Below are positions 8,198 to 23,363 of a stretch of DNA of 64,000 nucleotides, in pieces. The stretch is from Candidatus Thiodictyon syntrophicum (GTDB lineage: Bacteria; Pseudomonadota; Gammaproteobacteria; Chromatiales; Chromatiaceae). The notes below the pieces were generated by a model. It saw only the letters and a list, made by a program, of their open reading frames with translations, was not told where the DNA came from and searched no databases. Positions within the stretch are counted from its first letter, which is position 1. The number at the start of each line of letters is the position of its first letter. The DNA is taken from positions 5,605,501 to 5,669,500 of the forward strand of contig NZ_CP020370.1 of NCBI RefSeq assembly GCF_002813775.1, given 5' to 3'. The translations under genes and the position numbers were made by a program.

Positions 8198-9550
8198 TTA
8201 GCGCAACATGCCCGCGCCCGGCGCCTTGAGGTTCGCCTTTTTCATCAGGCCCTCGTACTGATGCGACATCAGATGGGCCTGGACCTGCGCCATGAAGTCC
8301 ATGATCACGACCACTACGATCAACAGCGAGGTACCGCCGAAGTAGAAGGGGACGTGATAACCGACGATCAGAAACTCCGGCAGCAGACAGACGGCGGTGA
8401 TATAGATGGCGCCCACCGCGGTCAGCCGGGTCATCACGGTATCGATATACTTGGCGGTCTGCTCACCGGGTCGGATACCCGGGATGAAGGCCCCGGAGCG
8501 CTTCAGGTTATCGGCGGTCTCGCGCGCATTGAACACGAGCGCCGTGTAAAAGAAACAGAAGAAGATGATCGCCGAGGCGTAGAGGATCACATAGATCGGC
8601 TCCCCCGGTGAGAGCTTCGAGGTGATATCCGAGATCCAGCGCAGCTTCTCGTCGTTCGCGAACCACTGCCCAAGGGTGCCGGGAAAGAGCAGGATGCTGG
8701 AGGCGAAGATCGGCGGAATCACGCCGGCCATGTTGATCTTCAACGGCAGATGTGTACTCTGCGCCTGCATGAGCTTGCGCCCCTGCTGCCGCCGCGCGTA
8801 GTTGACGGTGATGCGCCTTTGTGCGCGCTCCACGAAGACCACAAAGGCGGTCACCCCGACCACCATGGCGAGCATGACCAGCACGGCCATGGGGTTCATC
8901 TCCCCGTTCTCCACCAACACCAGGGTACCGCCGAGCGCCGCCGGCAGGCCCGCGACGATGCCGGAGAAGATGATCATCGAGATCCCATTGCCCACGCCGC
9001 GCTCGGTGATCTGCTCACCCAGCCACATCAGGAACATGGTCCCGGTAACCAACGACACCGTGGCGGTAAACACAAAGCCGACCCCGGCCTGGGTGACCAG
9101 CGACGTACCGCCGGCGGTCTGCCCCTGCAGGGCCATCGAGATTCCCAGCGCCTGGAAGGACGCGAGCACGACAGTCCCGTAGCGGGTGTATTGGGTGATC
9201 TTGCGCCGTCCCTGTTCGCCCTCCTTCTTCAACTGTTCGAGCTGCGGGATCACCGAGGTCATCAATTGCACGATGATCGACGCCGAGATATAGGGCATGA
9301 CCCCCAGCGCAAACAGGCTGGCACGCTCCAGCGCACCCCCGGAGAACATGTTGAACATGTCCAGGATCGAGCCCTTGTTCTGCTCGAACAGCAGGGCCAG
9401 CGCGTGGGGGTTCACCCCGGGGACCGGAATGAAGGTGCCGATGCGATACACCAGCAGCGCCCCGACCAGGAAGAGCAGGCGCTGCTTCAGTTCGGTCAGG
9501 CGCCCCATCCCGGCAAGCGCCTGTCCCATCGATGAGGGGTTTTTAGCCAT
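8198..9550 (-). CDS. secY: Protein translocase subunit SecY
   Basis: 450 aa, about ten membrane segments, with the SecY signatures near the N-terminus ([11 protein letters not shown]) and in the second segment. SecY forms the protein-conducting channel with SecE and SecG in the inner membrane. Length matches E. coli SecY (443 aa). It is the penultimate gene of the spc operon, 15 bases after rplO. Confidence 0.98.
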   Translation of the reverse strand: MAKNPSSMGQALAGMGRLTELKQRLLFLVGALLVYRIGTFIPVPGVNPHALALLFEQNKGSILDMFNMFSGGALERASLFALGVMPYISASIIVQLMTSVIPQLEQLKKEGEQGRRKITQYTRYGTVVLASFQALGISMALQGQTAGGTSLVTQAGVGFVFTATVSLVTGTMFLMWLGEQITERGVGNGISMIIFSGIVAGLPAALGGTLVLVENGEMNPMAVLVMLAMVVGVTAFVVFVERAQRRITVNYARRQQGRKLMQAQSTHLPLKINMAGVIPPIFASSILLFPGTLGQWFANDEKLRWISDITSKLSPGEPIYVILYASAIIFFCFFYTALVFNARETADNLKRSGAFIPGIRPGEQTAKYIDTVMTRLTAVGAIYITAVCLLPEFLIVGYHVPFYFGGTSLLIVVVVIMDFMAQVQAHLMSHQYEGLMKKANLKAPGAGMLR

Positions 9551-9565
9551 CGGCAGGGATCCTGA

Positions 9566-10000
9566 TTATTCCTCGACCTTGCCGCCGGCCGCCTCGATCG
9601 CGGCGCGGGCACCCTTGGTGACACCGATACCGCGCACCGTCAGCGCCCGGGTGACGGCACCGGAAACGATGATCTTGGCCCCCGTGGTCGAACGCTTGAT
9701 CAGGCCCGCCCGCAGGAGTGCCGCCAGGTCCACGACCTCACCCTCGATCCGACCGAGTTCGCCCAGGCGAATCTCCTCGAAGGCCGAGGCGGTCCGGGAG
9801 CGAAAGCCGACTTTGGGCAGGCGACGCTGCAAGGGCATCTGGCCACCCTCGAAACCCACCTTGTGGTAGCCGCCCGCTCGGGACTTCTGCCCCTTGTGGC
9901 CGCGCCCGCCGGTCTTGCCCAGGCCACTGCCGATCCCGCGGCCGCGGCGCTTGGCGGGGGCCTTGCTTCCGGCATCGGGCTTCAAATCGTTAAGACGCAT
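9566..10000 (-). CDS. rplO: 50S ribosomal protein L15
   Basis: 144 aa from the ATG of [12 protein letters not shown]. The glycine/arginine-rich N-terminal extension ([20 protein letters not shown]) that threads into 23S rRNA is present. The open frame extends 22 codons upstream into rpmD, but the L15 N-terminus fixes this start, giving an 11-base overlap with rpmD. Confidence 0.97.
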   Translation of the reverse strand: MRLNDLKPDAGSKAPAKRRGRGIGSGLGKTGGRGHKGQKSRAGGYHKVGFEGGQMPLQRRLPKVGFRSRTASAFEEIRLGELGRIEGEVVDLAALLRAGLIKRSTTGAKIIVSGAVTRALTVRGIGVTKGARAAIEAAGGKVEE

Positions 10001-10205
10001 CTGGGGCCTCCTCGACAACCTTGACCATATAGGAGACGGCGTTGACCATGCCGCGGGTGCAGGCACTGTCCTCGACCGCCACCACCTGGTGCATCCGCCG
10101 CAACCCCAGGCCGCGCACGCAGGCCTTGTGGGTGGCCAGACGCCCGTGCATGCTGCGCACGAGCGTGACCTTCATCATCTTCTTGTCGGGCGTGTTCGTT
10201 GGCAT
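9990..10205 (-). CDS. rpmD: 50S ribosomal protein L30
   Basis: 71 aa. The L30 core [20 protein letters not shown] and the [10 protein letters not shown] motif are clear. It is about 10 residues longer than E. coli L30 (59 aa) at both ends, and its 3' end overlaps rplO by 11 bases. Gene order rpsE-rpmD-rplO is standard. Confidence 0.96.
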   Translation of the reverse strand: MPTNTPDKKMMKVTLVRSMHGRLATHKACVRGLGLRRMHQVVAVEDSACTRGMVNAVSYMVKVVEEAPDAS

Positions 10206-10208
10206 TGC

Positions 10209-10715
10209 CTACCCCAGAATCTGCTCGACCGTCTTGCCGCGCTTGGCGGCAATGGTCTCGGGATCAGTCATCCCCTTGAGACCCGCGACGGTGGCGCGCA
10301 CCACATTGATCGGATTGTTGGTGCCGATGCACTTGGCGAGTACGTTCGCCACGCCCAGCACCTCGAAGACCGCGCGCATCGCACCGCCGGCGATGATCCC
10401 GGTACCGTCGGAGGCGGGCATCATGAACACCTTCGCCGCCCCGTGCCGTCCCTGCAGCGGATACTGCAGGGTGGTGCCCCGGAGTTTGACGTCGATCATG
10501 TTCTTGCGGGCGCTCTCCATGGCCTTTTGGATCGCCACCGGCACTTCACGGGCCTTGCCGCGCCCATAGCCGACCCGGCCCTTGCCGTCACCGACCACCG
10601 TCAGCGCGGCAAACCCGAACTGACGGCCGCCTTTGACTACCTTGGCGACACGGTTGACCGCCACCAGCTTTTCCAGAAGGCCATCGCCTTCCGGCTTGGG
10701 ATTGAAGTTCGACAT
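10209..10715 (-). CDS. rpsE: 30S ribosomal protein S5
   Basis: 168 aa. The dsRNA-binding-like N-terminal domain contains the S5 signature ([21 protein letters not shown]), and the C-terminal domain [20 protein letters not shown]5 contributes to decoding fidelity and lines the mRNA entry channel. Confidence 0.98.
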   Translation of the reverse strand: MSNFNPKPEGDGLLEKLVAVNRVAKVVKGGRQFGFAALTVVGDGKGRVGYGRGKAREVPVAIQKAMESARKNMIDVKLRGTTLQYPLQGRHGAAKVFMMPASDGTGIIAGGAMRAVFEVLGVANVLAKCIGTNNPINVVRATVAGLKGMTDPETIAAKRGKTVEQILG

Positions 10716-10725
10716 GGTACAGCCC

Positions 10726-11082
10726 CTAGAATTTCAGTCCGCCCTCGCGGGCAGCGTCGGCGAGCGCCTTCATGCGCCCGTGATAGCGGAACCCGGAGCG
10801 GTCGAACGCCACCTTTTCAATTCCCTTCGACAGGGCGCGCTCTGCGATCGCCTTGCCGATGGTTGCCGCGGCGCCCGCGTTACCCTTATGCCCCTCGATC
10901 GATTGGCGGAAATCCTTTTCGACCGTGGATGCGCTGACGACCACCTTATCCCCTTCCGGGGCGATGATCTGCGCATAGATGTGTTGCGGCGTGCGGTGAA
11001 CGCACAGCCGATACTCACCCAGTTCGCGAATCTTGGCGCGGGTACGAGCCGCCCGACGCAACCGAGCCTGTTTCTTGTCCAT
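10726..11082 (-). CDS. rplR: 50S ribosomal protein L18
   Basis: 118 aa. The basic N-terminus [20 protein letters not shown] and the C-terminal [20 protein letters not shown] are the L18 hallmarks. L18 binds 5S rRNA with L5 and L25 in the central protuberance. Confidence 0.98.
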   Translation of the reverse strand: MDKKQARLRRAARTRAKIRELGEYRLCVHRTPQHIYAQIIAPEGDKVVVSASTVEKDFRQSIEGHKGNAGAAATIGKAIAERALSKGIEKVAFDRSGFRYHGRMKALADAAREGGLKF

Positions 11083-11094
11083 TGGCTATACCCC

Positions 11095-11628
11095 TTATTT
11101 CTTCTTGGCTTCCTTACGCAGGACATCCTCGTCCGCGTAACGAACACCCTTGCCTTTGTAGGGCTCCGGCGGACGGTAGGCGCGGATCTCCGCCGCTACC
11201 TGACCCACCCGCTGGCGGTCGGCCCCACTGACGATGATCTCAGTCTGGGTAGGGGTCACGATGGTGATACCGGCCGGGACCGGATAGTCTACCGGATGCG
11301 AGAACCCAAGGCTCAGCGTCAACACCTCGCCCTTGGCCGCGGCCCGATAGCCGACGCCGACCAGGGTCAACTTGCGTGAAAACCCGGTGCTGCAGCCCAC
11401 CACCATGTTGTTGAGCACGGCCCGGGTGGTCCCGGCCATGGCCCAGGCACCCGCCTGACCGGCGGCCGGCGCGACGGAGATGACCCCATCGTCAAGCACG
11501 ACCGTGACCGTGGGGTGAACCGTCCACTCCAGGGAGCCCTTGGTGCCCTCGACCTTTACAGACTGACCAGCCAATTGCACCGTGATCCCCTTGGGGACGG
11601 CAATCGGGGCCTTTGCGACGCGTGACAT
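11095..11628 (-). CDS. rplF: 50S ribosomal protein L6
   Basis: 177 aa starting at [14 protein letters not shown]. The C-terminal signature [20 protein letters not shown] is intact. L6 lies near the factor-binding centre of the 50S subunit. The open frame reads 40 codons further upstream through rpsH; the family N-terminus sets the start used here, 11 bases after the rpsH stop. Confidence 0.97.
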   Translation of the reverse strand: MSRVAKAPIAVPKGITVQLAGQSVKVEGTKGSLEWTVHPTVTVVLDDGVISVAPAAGQAGAWAMAGTTRAVLNNMVVGCSTGFSRKLTLVGVGYRAAAKGEVLTLSLGFSHPVDYPVPAGITIVTPTQTEIIVSGADRQRVGQVAAEIRAYRPPEPYKGKGVRYADEDVLRKEAKKK

Positions 11629-11639
11629 AGCTGTTCCCC

Positions 11640-12035
11640 CTACGCCACGAAGGCGATGATTTCGCCGCCGTGACCCGCCTGGCGGGCCGCACGGTCGGTC
11701 ATCAGCCCCTGCGAAGTAGACACGATCGCCACGCCCAGACCAGCCCACACACGGGGCAGCTCCCCATGGCTGCGGTAGATACGCAACCCGGGCCGGGAGA
11801 CGCGCTTCAGAAATTCAATCACGGGCTTACCGCGATAGTATTTGAGCTTGACGACCAGTTGCGCCTTGCAACCGTTGGTCTCGACCTGCACGTCGGCGAT
11901 ATAGCCCTCCTCCTTCAGCAAGTTCGCAATGGCGAGCTTCTTCTTGGAGGACGGCATCAAGATCGTGATCTTGCCGCGCTGCTGGCCGTTGCGGATGCGT
12001 GTCAGCATGTCCGCAATCGGATCCGACATACTCAT
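11640..12035 (-). CDS. rpsH: 30S ribosomal protein S8
   Basis: 131 aa, beginning [20 protein letters not shown] and ending in GGEIIAFVA, with the S8 core [14 protein letters not shown]8 binds the central domain of 16S rRNA and in E. coli represses the spc operon at the rplE region. No equivalent leader structure was checked here. Confidence 0.98.
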   Translation of the reverse strand: MSMSDPIADMLTRIRNGQQRGKITILMPSSKKKLAIANLLKEEGYIADVQVETNGCKAQLVVKLKYYRGKPVIEFLKRVSRPGLRIYRSHGELPRVWAGLGVAIVSTSQGLMTDRAARQAGHGGEIIAFVA

Positions 12036-12140
12036 GTGCTGCTCCTAAAGAACACGGTTGTGGGTCAGACCACCAACATGGCGCGATACCCGAGATTCCA
12101 CTGGCGATCCGGCCATCGCCGGATGCACCGCACGGCGTTC

Positions 12141-12446
12141 CTACCAACTCGCCTTGACGACACCCGGCACGTCGCCGCGCATCACGGCCTCACGCAGCTT
12201 GTTGCGCGAGAGCCCGAATTTCCGATAGACCGCGTGGGGCCGCCCGGTGATCCGGCAGCGTAACATCTGGCGCGTCGGACTGGCATCGCGCGGCAGCTTT
12301 TGCAGCTTCGCGAGCGCCTCGTCGAGCTGCTCAGGGGTCGCCTTGCGGTCGTTGATCACGGCCTTGAGAGCGGCGCGCTTGGACGCGAACTTGGCAGCGA
12401 TCTCGCTGCGCCGCTGGTCACGGACGATCATGCTGGTCTTCGCCAT
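12141..12446 (-). CDS. rpsN: 30S ribosomal protein S14 (Cys-minus type)
   Basis: 101 aa from [13 protein letters not shown]. It carries the signature [19 protein letters not shown]. There is no pair of CxxC motifs, so it is the long zinc-free S14 form, usual in gammaproteobacteria. The gap to rpsH is 105 bases, the widest spacing in this part of the operon. Confidence 0.97.
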   Translation of the reverse strand: MAKTSMIVRDQRRSEIAAKFASKRAALKAVINDRKATPEQLDEALAKLQKLPRDASPTRQMLRCRITGRPHAVYRKFGLSRNKLREAVMRGDVPGVVKASW

Positions 12447-12471
12447 GGTGTTTCCTTGAGTACCGGCCGCT

Positions 12472-13011
12472 TCAGTTGCGGAAAGGGAAATTGAACGCCA
12501 CAAGGAGGGCACGGGCCTCCTCGTCAGTGCGCGCCGAGGTGGTGATCGTGATGTCGAGACCGCGCAGGGTGTCGATCTTGTCGTAATCGATCTCCGGAAA
12601 CATGATCTGTTCCTTCACGCCCATGGAGTAGTTTCCGCGCCCGTCGAAGGACTTGCCGCTCAGGCCGCGAAAGTCGCGGATACGGGGGATGGCGATGTTG
12701 ATCAGTCGATCCAGGAACTCGTACATCCGTTCGCGGCGCAGGGTCACCTTGCAACCGATCGGCCAGCCGTCACGGATCTTGAAGGCGGCGACCGACAGCC
12801 TGGCCTTGGTCACGATCGGCTGCTGCCCGGCAATGGCGCGCATGTCACCAACCGCGAAATCCATGACCTTCTTGTCGGCGATGGCCTCGCCCACACCCAT
12901 GTTCAGGGTGATCTTCTCGATCCGCGGCACCTGCATGACACTGCGGAAGCCGAATTTCTCCTTCAGCTCACCGACAATGCGCTCGCGGTATACAGTCTGC
13001 AATCTGGACAT
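12472..13011 (-). CDS. rplE: 50S ribosomal protein L5
   Basis: 179 aa from [20 protein letters not shown]. The L5 signature [14 protein letters not shown] and the loop [18 protein letters not shown] are present. L5 binds 5S rRNA and touches the P-site tRNA. The upstream open extension is antisense to rplX and was rejected. Confidence 0.97.
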   Translation of the reverse strand: MSRLQTVYRERIVGELKEKFGFRSVMQVPRIEKITLNMGVGEAIADKKVMDFAVGDMRAIAGQQPIVTKARLSVAAFKIRDGWPIGCKVTLRRERMYEFLDRLINIAIPRIRDFRGLSGKSFDGRGNYSMGVKEQIMFPEIDYDKIDTLRGLDITITTSARTDEEARALLVAFNFPFRN

Positions 13012-13054
13012 TTCGCTACCTAACTTATTCCAAGGCCGGGCGGTGACGTGGGAC

Positions 13055-13372
13055 TCAGACGTCGACCACTTCGCCATTCGATTTGAACACCCGGACCTTG
13101 CGGCCGTCGTCGAGGACCTTGAACCCCACACGATCGCCGGCACCCTTCTGCGGGTTGTAGAGCGCGACATTGGAGATGGCAAGCGGCATCGCCTTGTCGA
13201 TGATGCCCCCGGCCTGTCCCTTCTGGGGATTGGCCTTTTGGTGCTTCTTGACCATGTTCACGTTCTCGACCAGGACCAGGTCGTCGGCAAGCAGCTTGAG
13301 GATGGTACCCCGCTTGCCCTTGTCCCGTCCGGTGATGACGATCACGTCATCGCCTTTCTTGATCTTTTGCAT
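13055..13372 (-). CDS. rplX: 50S ribosomal protein L24
   Basis: 105 aa. The KOW motif [20 protein letters not shown] is at the N-terminus. L24 is an assembly-initiating protein at the tunnel exit. Spacing to rplN is 12 bases. Confidence 0.98.
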   Translation of the reverse strand: MQKIKKGDDVIVITGRDKGKRGTILKLLADDLVLVENVNMVKKHQKANPQKGQAGGIIDKAMPLAISNVALYNPQKGAGDRVGFKVLDDGRKVRVFKSNGEVVDV

Positions 13373-13384
13373 GGCAGCAGCTCC

Positions 13385-13753
13385 TTACAGCACTTCGGGT
13401 GCGAGTGAAATGATCTTCATGAACCGCTCGCCGCGCAGTTCGCGCGTCACGGGTCCGAAGATGCGCGTGCCGATGGGCTGGAGCTGGTTGTTCAGGAGCA
13501 CCGCCGCATTACCATCGAAGCGGATGGCCGAGCCGTCGGGGCGCCGCACACCCTTGCGGGTACGCACCACCACCGCGTTGTAGACATCGCCCTTCTTGAC
13601 CTTGCCCCGCGGGATCGCGTCCTTGACGGTGACCTTGATCACATCGCCGATGCCGGCGTAGCGTCGATGCGAGCCGCCGAGCACCTTGATGCACATGACG
13701 TTCCGGGCGCCGCTGTTGTCGGCGACGCTCAGATGGGTTTGCATCTGAATCAT
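13385..13753 (-). CDS. rplN: 50S ribosomal protein L14
   Basis: 122 aa, nearly colinear with E. coli L14: [20 protein letters not shown] at the start, the [20 protein letters not shown] core, and IISLAPEVL at the end. It is the first gene of the spc segment; here it follows rpsQ after 79 bases with no terminator seen. Confidence 0.98.
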   Translation of the reverse strand: MIQMQTHLSVADNSGARNVMCIKVLGGSHRRYAGIGDVIKVTVKDAIPRGKVKKGDVYNAVVVRTRKGVRRPDGSAIRFDGNAAVLLNNQLQPIGTRIFGPVTRELRGERFMKIISLAPEVL

Positions 13754-13832
13754 TGTTCTCTACCTAGTGTTGCTGATGGCGACGGCCGCATACGACAAAG
13801 ACCGGGGACCGCACGGCAGGCCCTGGGGGTTC

Positions 13833-14093
13833 CTAGCGGGCCTTCTCGACGATTTCGAGCAGGCGCCAGCTCTTGGTCTTCGACAAAGGCCGGCACTGTT
13901 CCACCCGCACCAAGTCACCCTCGCCGCAGGCGTTGGCCTCGTCATGGGCATGGATCTTGGTCGAGCGGGTCAGAAACTTGCCGTACAGGGGGTGCTTCAC
14001 CCGGCGCTCGATCAACACGGTGACTGTCTTGTCCATCGCGCTGCTGACCACGCGGCCACTTAAGGTCCGGTTGATCTGGTTCTCGTCGCTCAT
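13833..14093 (-). CDS. rpsQ: 30S ribosomal protein S17
   Basis: 86 aa with the S17 OB-fold core [20 protein letters not shown] and the [20 protein letters not shown] segment. It binds 16S rRNA early in assembly. The ATG overlaps the rpmC stop by four bases (ATGA), suggesting coupling. Confidence 0.98.
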   Translation of the reverse strand: MSDENQINRTLSGRVVSSAMDKTVTVLIERRVKHPLYGKFLTRSTKIHAHDEANACGEGDLVRVEQCRPLSKTKSWRLLEIVEKAR

Positions 14094-14290
14094 GATTTCG
14101 CGCCCGCCTGCAATTCTGTCATCACCGTCTTGATCCGTGCGATCTCACGGCGTACCGCCCGCATCAGGGAGGGGCGGGTGAGTTGCCCCACACCCCGCTG
14201 CATACGCAGATTGAACTGCTCGCGCAGGAGACCCTCAAGTTGCTCCTGAAGCGTCTCGGGGCTCTTGGTCCGAAGCTCTTTCGCCTTCAT
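14090..14290 (-). CDS. rpmC: 50S ribosomal protein L29
   Basis: 66 aa from ATG ([20 protein letters not shown]). The helical hairpin with the [19 protein letters not shown] stretch is typical. A GTG lies one codon upstream, but the ATG overlapping the rplP stop (TGATG) is the natural start. L29 sits beside L23 at the tunnel exit. Confidence 0.96.
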   Translation of the reverse strand: MKAKELRTKSPETLQEQLEGLLREQFNLRMQRGVGQLTRPSLMRAVRREIARIKTVMTELQAGAKS

Positions 14291-14703
14291 CACAGAATCG
14301 TCCGTCGCTCAAAGGTGGTCTGTATCGGCAGCTTGGCCGCCGCCAACGTAAAGGCTTCACGGGCCAGGTCTTCGCTGATCCCCTCGATCTCGTAGAGGAC
14401 CCGGCCGGGCTGAATCAGCGCAACCCAGTACTCGACGTTACCCTTGCCCTTACCCATACGGACTTCCAGGGGCTTCTTCGACACCGGCTTGTCCGGGAAG
14501 ACGCGGATCCACAGCTTGCCGCCACGTTTGACCTTGCGGCTGATCGCGCGGCGCGCGGCCTCGATCTGGCGGGCGGTCAGGCGTCCGCGACCGATCGCCT
14601 TGAGTCCGAACTCGCCGAACGAAACCCGGTTGCCGCTCTGGGCCAGACCGCGATTGCGCCCGGTCTGTTGCTTTCGGTACTTGGTGCGTTTCGGTTGCAG
14701 CAT
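14290..14703 (-). CDS. rplP: 50S ribosomal protein L16
   Basis: 137 aa. It begins [20 protein letters not shown] and contains the L16 region [21 protein letters not shown]16 organises the A-site tRNA region of the 50S subunit. The Arg targeted by the YcfD/RoxA hydroxylase lies in the MGKGKGN neighbourhood. Overlaps rpmC by one base. Confidence 0.98.
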   Translation of the reverse strand: MLQPKRTKYRKQQTGRNRGLAQSGNRVSFGEFGLKAIGRGRLTARQIEAARRAISRKVKRGGKLWIRVFPDKPVSKKPLEVRMGKGKGNVEYWVALIQPGRVLYEIEGISEDLAREAFTLAAAKLPIQTTFERRTIL

Positions 14704-14706
14704 GAC

Positions 14707-15408
14707 TTAACCCCTTTCCCGCTCGCGTTCACGTTCCCGACGCGCGGGCTGCTTGACGACCGGCTCTTCGGGAAGTTGATCGCCGAAGACCTCGCCCTTG
14801 AAGATCCAGACCTTGACCCCGAGCACGCCGTAGGTGGTGCGGGCCTCGGCGAAGCCGTAATCGATATCGGCACGCAGGGTGTGCAACGGCACCCGCCCCT
14901 CACGCGCCCACTCGTTACGTGCGATTTCAGCACCGTTCAAACGCCCCGCCACGGCGACCTTGATGCCTTCGGCACCCAGGCGCATCGTATTCTGCAGCGC
15001 CCGCTTGACGGCCCGCCGGAACATGATACGGCGCTCCAACTGCTGGGCAATCCCTTCGGCTACCAACTGGGCGTCGAGTTCCGGCTTGCGGATCTCCTCG
15101 ATGCTGATATGCACCGGTACCCCGAGGATCGCCGACACCTTGGCGCGCAGCTTGTCGATGTCCTCGCCCTTCTTGCCGATCACCACACCCGGGCGCGCCG
15201 TGTGGATGGTGATGTGGGCGTTTTTGGCGGGGCGGTTGATCTGGATGCGGCTCACGGAGGCGCTCGCCAATTCCTTCTTCAGGAAGGCGCGCACCGCGAG
15301 ATCCTTGTTGAGCATGTCCGCGTAATCACGCGTGTTGGCATACCACTTGGACGTCCAATCTTTGACGATGCCCAAACGGAAGCCGATCGGATGAACTTTC
15401 TGTCCCAT
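14707..15408 (-). CDS. rpsC: 30S ribosomal protein S3
   Basis: 233 aa. Starts [20 protein letters not shown]; the KH type 2 domain has [17 protein letters not shown], and the C-terminal domain [14 protein letters not shown]3 helps form the mRNA entry helicase. The tail is an unusually regular Arg-Glu repeat ([11 protein letters not shown]), low complexity but plausible. Confidence 0.98.
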   Translation of the reverse strand: MGQKVHPIGFRLGIVKDWTSKWYANTRDYADMLNKDLAVRAFLKKELASASVSRIQINRPAKNAHITIHTARPGVVIGKKGEDIDKLRAKVSAILGVPVHISIEEIRKPELDAQLVAEGIAQQLERRIMFRRAVKRALQNTMRLGAEGIKVAVAGRLNGAEIARNEWAREGRVPLHTLRADIDYGFAEARTTYGVLGVKVWIFKGEVFGDQLPEEPVVKQPARRERERERERG

Positions 15409-15425
15409 ACTGGTCCCCTGGCCCC

Positions 15426-15758
15426 TTAGGCTTCCGCCACCGTCAAGGTGATATGACTGGTCCGCTTCATGATGCGATTGGCGCGCCCCTTGGCCCGCGG
15501 CATGATTCGCTTCATCGTCGGCCCCTCGTTGACCTGGATCGACTCGACCCGCAAGGCATCGATATCCGCGCCGGCGTTGTGCTCGGCGTTTGCGATCGCG
15601 GACTCAAGCACCTTCTTGATCAACTCGGCACCCTTCTTGGTGCTGAAGGCGAGGGTGTTGAGGGCTTGCTCGACGTGTTGACCGCGAATCTGGTCGGCGA
15701 CCAGCCGCGCCTTTTGCGCGGATATTCGGGCATATTTCAATTTTGCTTCGGCTCGCAT
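15426..15758 (-). CDS. rplV: 50S ribosomal protein L22
   Basis: 110 aa from the ATG of [13 protein letters not shown]; the same length as E. coli L22. A GTG three codons upstream is open too, but GGAG eight bases before the ATG favours the ATG. The tunnel beta-hairpin ([20 protein letters not shown]) where macrolide resistance changes map is intact. Confidence 0.96.
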   Translation of the reverse strand: MRAEAKLKYARISAQKARLVADQIRGQHVEQALNTLAFSTKKGAELIKKVLESAIANAEHNAGADIDALRVESIQVNEGPTMKRIMPRAKGRANRIMKRTSHITLTVAEA

Positions 15759-15772
15759 CTCAGGCACTCCGG

Positions 15773-16051
15773 CTACTTCTTCTTCGCCTTCTTGTCGGCG
15801 GCGTGACCCCGGTAAGTCCGGGTGAGCGCGAATTCGCCGAGCTTGTGGCCGATCATGTTTTCGTTGACGAGCACCGGAATGTGCTGACGTCCGTTATGGA
15901 CCGCGATGGTCAGACCTACCATCTCTGGGAGGACCATGGAGCGGCGCGACCAAGTCTTAATTGGGCGCTTGCTGTTTTGCGCGACCGCCTCTTCCACCTT
16001 CTTCGCCAGGTGGTGGTCGATAAAGGGTCCCTTTCTAACTGAACGTGGCAC
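15773..16051 (-). CDS. rpsS: 30S ribosomal protein S19
   Basis: 92 aa, starting at a GTG with GAGG eight bases upstream. The sequence [14 protein letters not shown] and the signature [14 protein letters not shown] are standard. S19 lies in the 30S head with S13. Confidence 0.97.
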   Translation of the reverse strand: MPRSVRKGPFIDHHLAKKVEEAVAQNSKRPIKTWSRRSMVLPEMVGLTIAVHNGRQHIPVLVNENMIGHKLGEFALTRTYRGHAADKKAKKK

Positions 16052-16081
16052 TTCAGAACCTCGTCTTGCTTACTTGCGGGT

Positions 16082-16909
16082 TTACTTACGGCCGCGACGG
16101 CGCACAATCATGCCGTCCGTCCGCTTGTTCTTACGCGTCTTGTAGCCCTTCGTCGGCACACCCCAGGGGGTTACCGGATGACGGCCACCGGAGGTACGAC
16201 CTTCGCCGCCGCCGTGGGGATGGTCGACCGGGTTCATGACGACACCACGAACCGTCGGACGGACGCCACGCCAGCGGGTCGCACCCGCCTTGCCGAGCTT
16301 GCGGAGATTGTTCTCCGTGTTGCCTACCTCACCGATCGCCGCCCTGCAATCGGTATGAACCTTTCTCATCTCGCCGCTGCGCAGACGCAGCGTCGCATAC
16401 TCGCCTTCGCGGGCAACCAGTTGCGCCGAGGCCCCGGCCGAGCGCGCCAATTGCGCACCCTTGCCCGGGCGCATCTCGATACAGTGCACCTGGGCACCCA
16501 CCGGGACATAGCGCAGCGGCATACAGTTGCCGACACTGATCGGCGCGCCCTCGCCGGACTGCACCCGCCCGCCGGTCTTGAGTCCCTTGGCGGCAATGAT
16601 GTAACGACGCTCGCCGTCAGCGTACTTCAGCAGGGCCAAATGGGCACTGCGGTTCGGGTCATACTCCAACCGCTCAACCACCGCGGGGATCCCGTCCTTT
16701 TGGCGCTTGAAGTCGACGATCCGGTAGTGCTGCTTATGGCCGCCGCCCTGATGGCGCACCGTGATGCGCCCCTGGTTGTTACGACCACCATGGCGCGTCT
16801 GATTCTCCACCAGGGGGTGGTAGGGGGCGCCCTTGTGCAGGTCCGGTGACACCACCCTGACGACAAACCGGCGTCCGGGGGAGGTCGGTTTGGACTTTAC
16901 GATTGGCAT
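16082..16909 (-). CDS. rplB: 50S ribosomal protein L2
   Basis: 275 aa. The N-terminal [18 protein letters not shown], the OB fold and the C-terminal signature [18 protein letters not shown] (with the His at the peptidyl transferase centre) are all present. L2 is needed for subunit joining. Thirty bases separate it from rpsS. Confidence 0.98.
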   Translation of the reverse strand: MPIVKSKPTSPGRRFVVRVVSPDLHKGAPYHPLVENQTRHGGRNNQGRITVRHQGGGHKQHYRIVDFKRQKDGIPAVVERLEYDPNRSAHLALLKYADGERRYIIAAKGLKTGGRVQSGEGAPISVGNCMPLRYVPVGAQVHCIEMRPGKGAQLARSAGASAQLVAREGEYATLRLRSGEMRKVHTDCRAAIGEVGNTENNLRKLGKAGATRWRGVRPTVRGVVMNPVDHPHGGGEGRTSGGRHPVTPWGVPTKGYKTRKNKRTDGMIVRRRGRK

Positions 16910-16959
16910 GTTCGTCTATCCGCTTGATCCGGCTTTGGTCCGGGTTAGTGGGGCCGGGC

Positions 16960-17265
16960 TCAGGCGCCGACGCCGAAATCGATGTTGTGCCCGGGCTTCA
17001 ACCGGACATAGGCCTTGCGCCAATCCTGACGCCGGCCCAGGCGCTTACCGACGCGCTTTTCCTTGCCCTTGACGTTGACCACCTGGACGCCCGCCACCTC
17101 GACCTCGAACATCAGTTCGACCGCGCGGCCGATCTCGCGCTTGTCGGCGTCGGTGACGACGCGAAAGCCGTACTGGTCGGAATCGGCAATCCGGGCGGTC
17201 TTCTCCGACACCAGGGGTCCCAGCAGCACCTTCATCAGCCGTTCTTTGTTCTGGCCAGGGTTCAT
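16960..17265 (-). CDS. rplW: 50S ribosomal protein L23
   Basis: 101 aa. [20 protein letters not shown] and the [18 protein letters not shown] segment identify L23, the tunnel-exit docking site for SRP and trigger factor. The ATG overlaps the rplD stop (ATGA). Confidence 0.97.
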   Translation of the reverse strand: MNPGQNKERLMKVLLGPLVSEKTARIADSDQYGFRVVTDADKREIGRAVELMFEVEVAGVQVVNVKGKEKRVGKRLGRRQDWRKAYVRLKPGHNIDFGVGA

Positions 17266-17873
17266 GACAGACGCTCCTCCAGCTTGCGGACGGCCGCCTG
17301 CGTGGCGACCACGGTCTCGAATGCCATCAGGCTGACCGGGTCCACTTCCTGGGCGGACATGACGTCCACGCCCGGGAGGTTGCGCGCTGCCAGATAGAGA
17401 TTCTCATCGAGTTCATCGGTGATGATCAGGCAATCCGTCACCGCGAGCCCCTTCAGCAGCCCGAGCAGTTCCTTGGTCTTGGGCGCGGCGACCGCGAAGT
17501 CCCCGACGACGACCAGACGCTCGGAGCGGGCCAGTTCGGACAGGATCGAGCAGACGGCCCCGCGGTACATCTTGCGGTTGACCTTTTGCGTGTAATCCCG
17601 CGGCCGGGACGCGAAGGTCACGCCGCCGTGACGCCACAGGGGACCGCGCGAGGTGCCGGCCCGGGCACGCCCAGTCCCCTTCTGTCGCCAGGGCTTTTGC
17701 CCACCGCCGGAAACCTCCGCGCGCGTCTTCTGGGCACTGGTGCCGGAGCGCGCCCCGGCGAGATAAGCGGTGACGACCTGATGGATCAGCCCGGTCTTGA
17801 GTTCGACGCCGAACACGGCATCGGAGACCTCGACCCTGGCACCACCGGCGTCATTTCGAATCACGAGATCCAT
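17262..17873 (-). CDS. rplD: 50S ribosomal protein L4
   Basis: 203 aa from [20 protein letters not shown]. The tunnel loop [20 protein letters not shown] is conserved. In E. coli L4 also represses the S10 operon through a leader ahead of rpsJ; here tuf abuts rpsJ, so that leader has no room. The upstream open extension was dropped. Confidence 0.97.
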   Translation of the reverse strand: MDLVIRNDAGGARVEVSDAVFGVELKTGLIHQVVTAYLAGARSGTSAQKTRAEVSGGGQKPWRQKGTGRARAGTSRGPLWRHGGVTFASRPRDYTQKVNRKMYRGAVCSILSELARSERLVVVGDFAVAAPKTKELLGLLKGLAVTDCLIITDELDENLYLAARNLPGVDVMSAQEVDPVSLMAFETVVATQAAVRKLEERLS

Positions 17874-17875
17874 GA

Positions 17876-18529
17876 CTATTTGCCCTTGTTCTTGTACTTC
17901 ACGGACGGCACCACGACCAGGCGTCCGCCGGTGGGGCCGGGCACGCCGCCCCGGATCAGCAGCAGGTTGCGCTCGGCATCCACCCGCACCACCTCCAGGC
18001 TCTGCTGGCAACGGGTCACGGCACCCAGGTGGCCGGCCATCTTCTTGCCTTTCCAGACGCGGCCCGGGGATTGGTTCTGACCGATGGAGCCCGGCGCCCG
18101 GTGCGAGACCGAGTTACCGTGGGTGGCATCCTGGGTGCGGAAGTGGTGGCGCCGCACGCCGCCGGAGAAGCCGCGACCCTTGGTCACGCCGCGCACGTCC
18201 ACCATCTGCCCCGGGGCGAAGATCCCGACCGAGATCTCCTGCCCGACCGCCAACTCCGCGCCCTCGTCGCCCTCCAGGCGGAACTCGCCCAGACACTCGC
18301 CGGCCTCGACACCGGCCTTGGCGTAGTGTCCAGCCATCGGCTTGGTCACCCGCGACGCCCGGCGGGTCCCGAAGGCCACCTGCACGGCGCGATAGCCGTC
18401 GGTGTCCGCGGTCTTGACCTGGCTCACCCGATTCGGGGGGACCTCGACCACCGTCACCGGGATGTTTTCCCCGGCCTCGGTAAAGATGCGGGTCATGCCG
18501 GCTTTACGCCCGATCACTCCAATCGTCAT
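17876..18529 (-). CDS. rplC: 50S ribosomal protein L3
   Basis: 217 aa. [20 protein letters not shown] at the start and the [14 protein letters not shown] loop reaching the peptidyl transferase centre are typical. The methylated Gln region ([13 protein letters not shown]) is present. Two bases separate its stop from rplD. Confidence 0.98.
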   Translation of the reverse strand: MTIGVIGRKAGMTRIFTEAGENIPVTVVEVPPNRVSQVKTADTDGYRAVQVAFGTRRASRVTKPMAGHYAKAGVEAGECLGEFRLEGDEGAELAVGQEISVGIFAPGQMVDVRGVTKGRGFSGGVRRHHFRTQDATHGNSVSHRAPGSIGQNQSPGRVWKGKKMAGHLGAVTRCQQSLEVVRVDAERNLLLIRGGVPGPTGGRLVVVPSVKYKNKGK

Positions 18530-18539
18530 GATTGCGCCC

Positions 18540-18851
18540 TCAGCTCAGCTTGATCTGGACGTCGACGCCCGCCGCCAGGTCCAGTTTCATCAGCGCATCG
18601 ACGGTCTTGTCGGTAGGATCGACAATATCCATCAGGCGCTTATGGGTACGCAGTTCGTATTGGTCGCGCGCGTCCTTGTTGACGTGCGGGGAGACCAATA
18701 CGGTCCAGCGCTCCTTCTTGGATGGCAGTGGTACGGGGCCGCGAACCTGGGCGCCGGTGCGCTTGGCGGTATCGACGATTTCGCGTGCCGACTGATCGAT
18801 CAGGCGGTGGTCGAAGGCCTTCAGGCGTATGCGGATTCTTTGGTTGTTCAT
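18540..18851 (-). CDS. rpsJ: 30S ribosomal protein S10
   Basis: 103 aa from [21 protein letters not shown]10 doubles as NusE in antitermination. The start lies only four bases after the tuf stop, so it must be transcribed with the str genes. Confidence 0.98.
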   Translation of the reverse strand: MNNQRIRIRLKAFDHRLIDQSAREIVDTAKRTGAQVRGPVPLPSKKERWTVLVSPHVNKDARDQYELRTHKRLMDIVDPTDKTVDALMKLDLAAGVDVQIKLS

Positions 18852-18855
18852 TGAC

Positions 18856-20046
<1,191 letters not shown>

Positions 20047-20068
20047 CCCGATCTTCCCGTATCACTCG

Positions 20069-22165
<2,097 letters not shown>

Positions 22166-22210
22166 GACTATTTCCGTCCTGCAAGTAAAAAAAGAACTGC
22201 GAGCCGACAA

Positions 22211-22684
<474 letters not shown>

Positions 22685-22767
22685 CTAGGCTCCGACCTAC
22701 GTGACTGGGTACTTGCGCCGCGCTGCCCTGTGCCCCACTTAAGAGACCAGGGCAGCGCCGGCGGAGA

Positions 22768-23142
22768 TTATTTCTTCGGACGCTTGGCGCCGTACTTGGA
22801 CCGGCCCTGGCGGCGCTTCTCGACCCCGGAGGTGTCCAGGGTGCCGCGAATGGTGTGGTAACGCACACCCGGCAAGTCTTTGACGCGCCCACCGCGGATC
22901 AGCACCACGGAGTGCTCCTGGAGGTTGTGCCCTTCGCCGCCGATGTAGGAAGCGACCTCAAAGCCGTTGGTGAGGCGCACACGGGCAACCTTACGCAGGG
23001 CCGAGTTCGGCTTCTTCGGCGTCGTAGTGTACACACGGGTACAGACACCCCGGCGCTGCGGACAAGACTCCAGCGCCGGCACGTTGCTCTTTTCAACGTC
23101 GCGCTTGCGAGGCTTGCGCACCAGTTGGTTGATCGTTGCCAT
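22768..23142 (-). CDS. rpsL: 30S ribosomal protein S12
   Basis: 124 aa. The decoding loops [20 protein letters not shown] and [10 protein letters not shown] are intact; the usual streptomycin-resistance positions (the Lys residues of PKKPNSA and of the second loop) look wild type apart from an Arg in the second loop ([12 protein letters not shown]). First gene of the str operon, under the promoter at 23364-23392. Confidence 0.97.
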   Translation of the reverse strand: MATINQLVRKPRKRDVEKSNVPALESCPQRRGVCTRVYTTTPKKPNSALRKVARVRLTNGFEVASYIGGEGHNLQEHSVVLIRGGRVKDLPGVRYHTIRGTLDTSGVEKRRQGRSKYGAKRPKK

Positions 23143-23363
23143 TCAATCGGTCTCCAGCGGCGCCCTCGCGCCAGTCTCAACGCAGCAATTCGCTTGCGAC
23201 AAAATCGCCACCGCCTGCCCTGAGAGCCAGGTGAGGACGACAGCCCCGCACGGGGAGGATTCGAGTGCTTCGGGGACCGGACGGGTCCGGACCAAGCCCC
23301 GGAATCGGTACCGGATGGTAAAATAGTCAGGCCGGCGTGTAAGCCGGCCAGCCAAGACCGCGC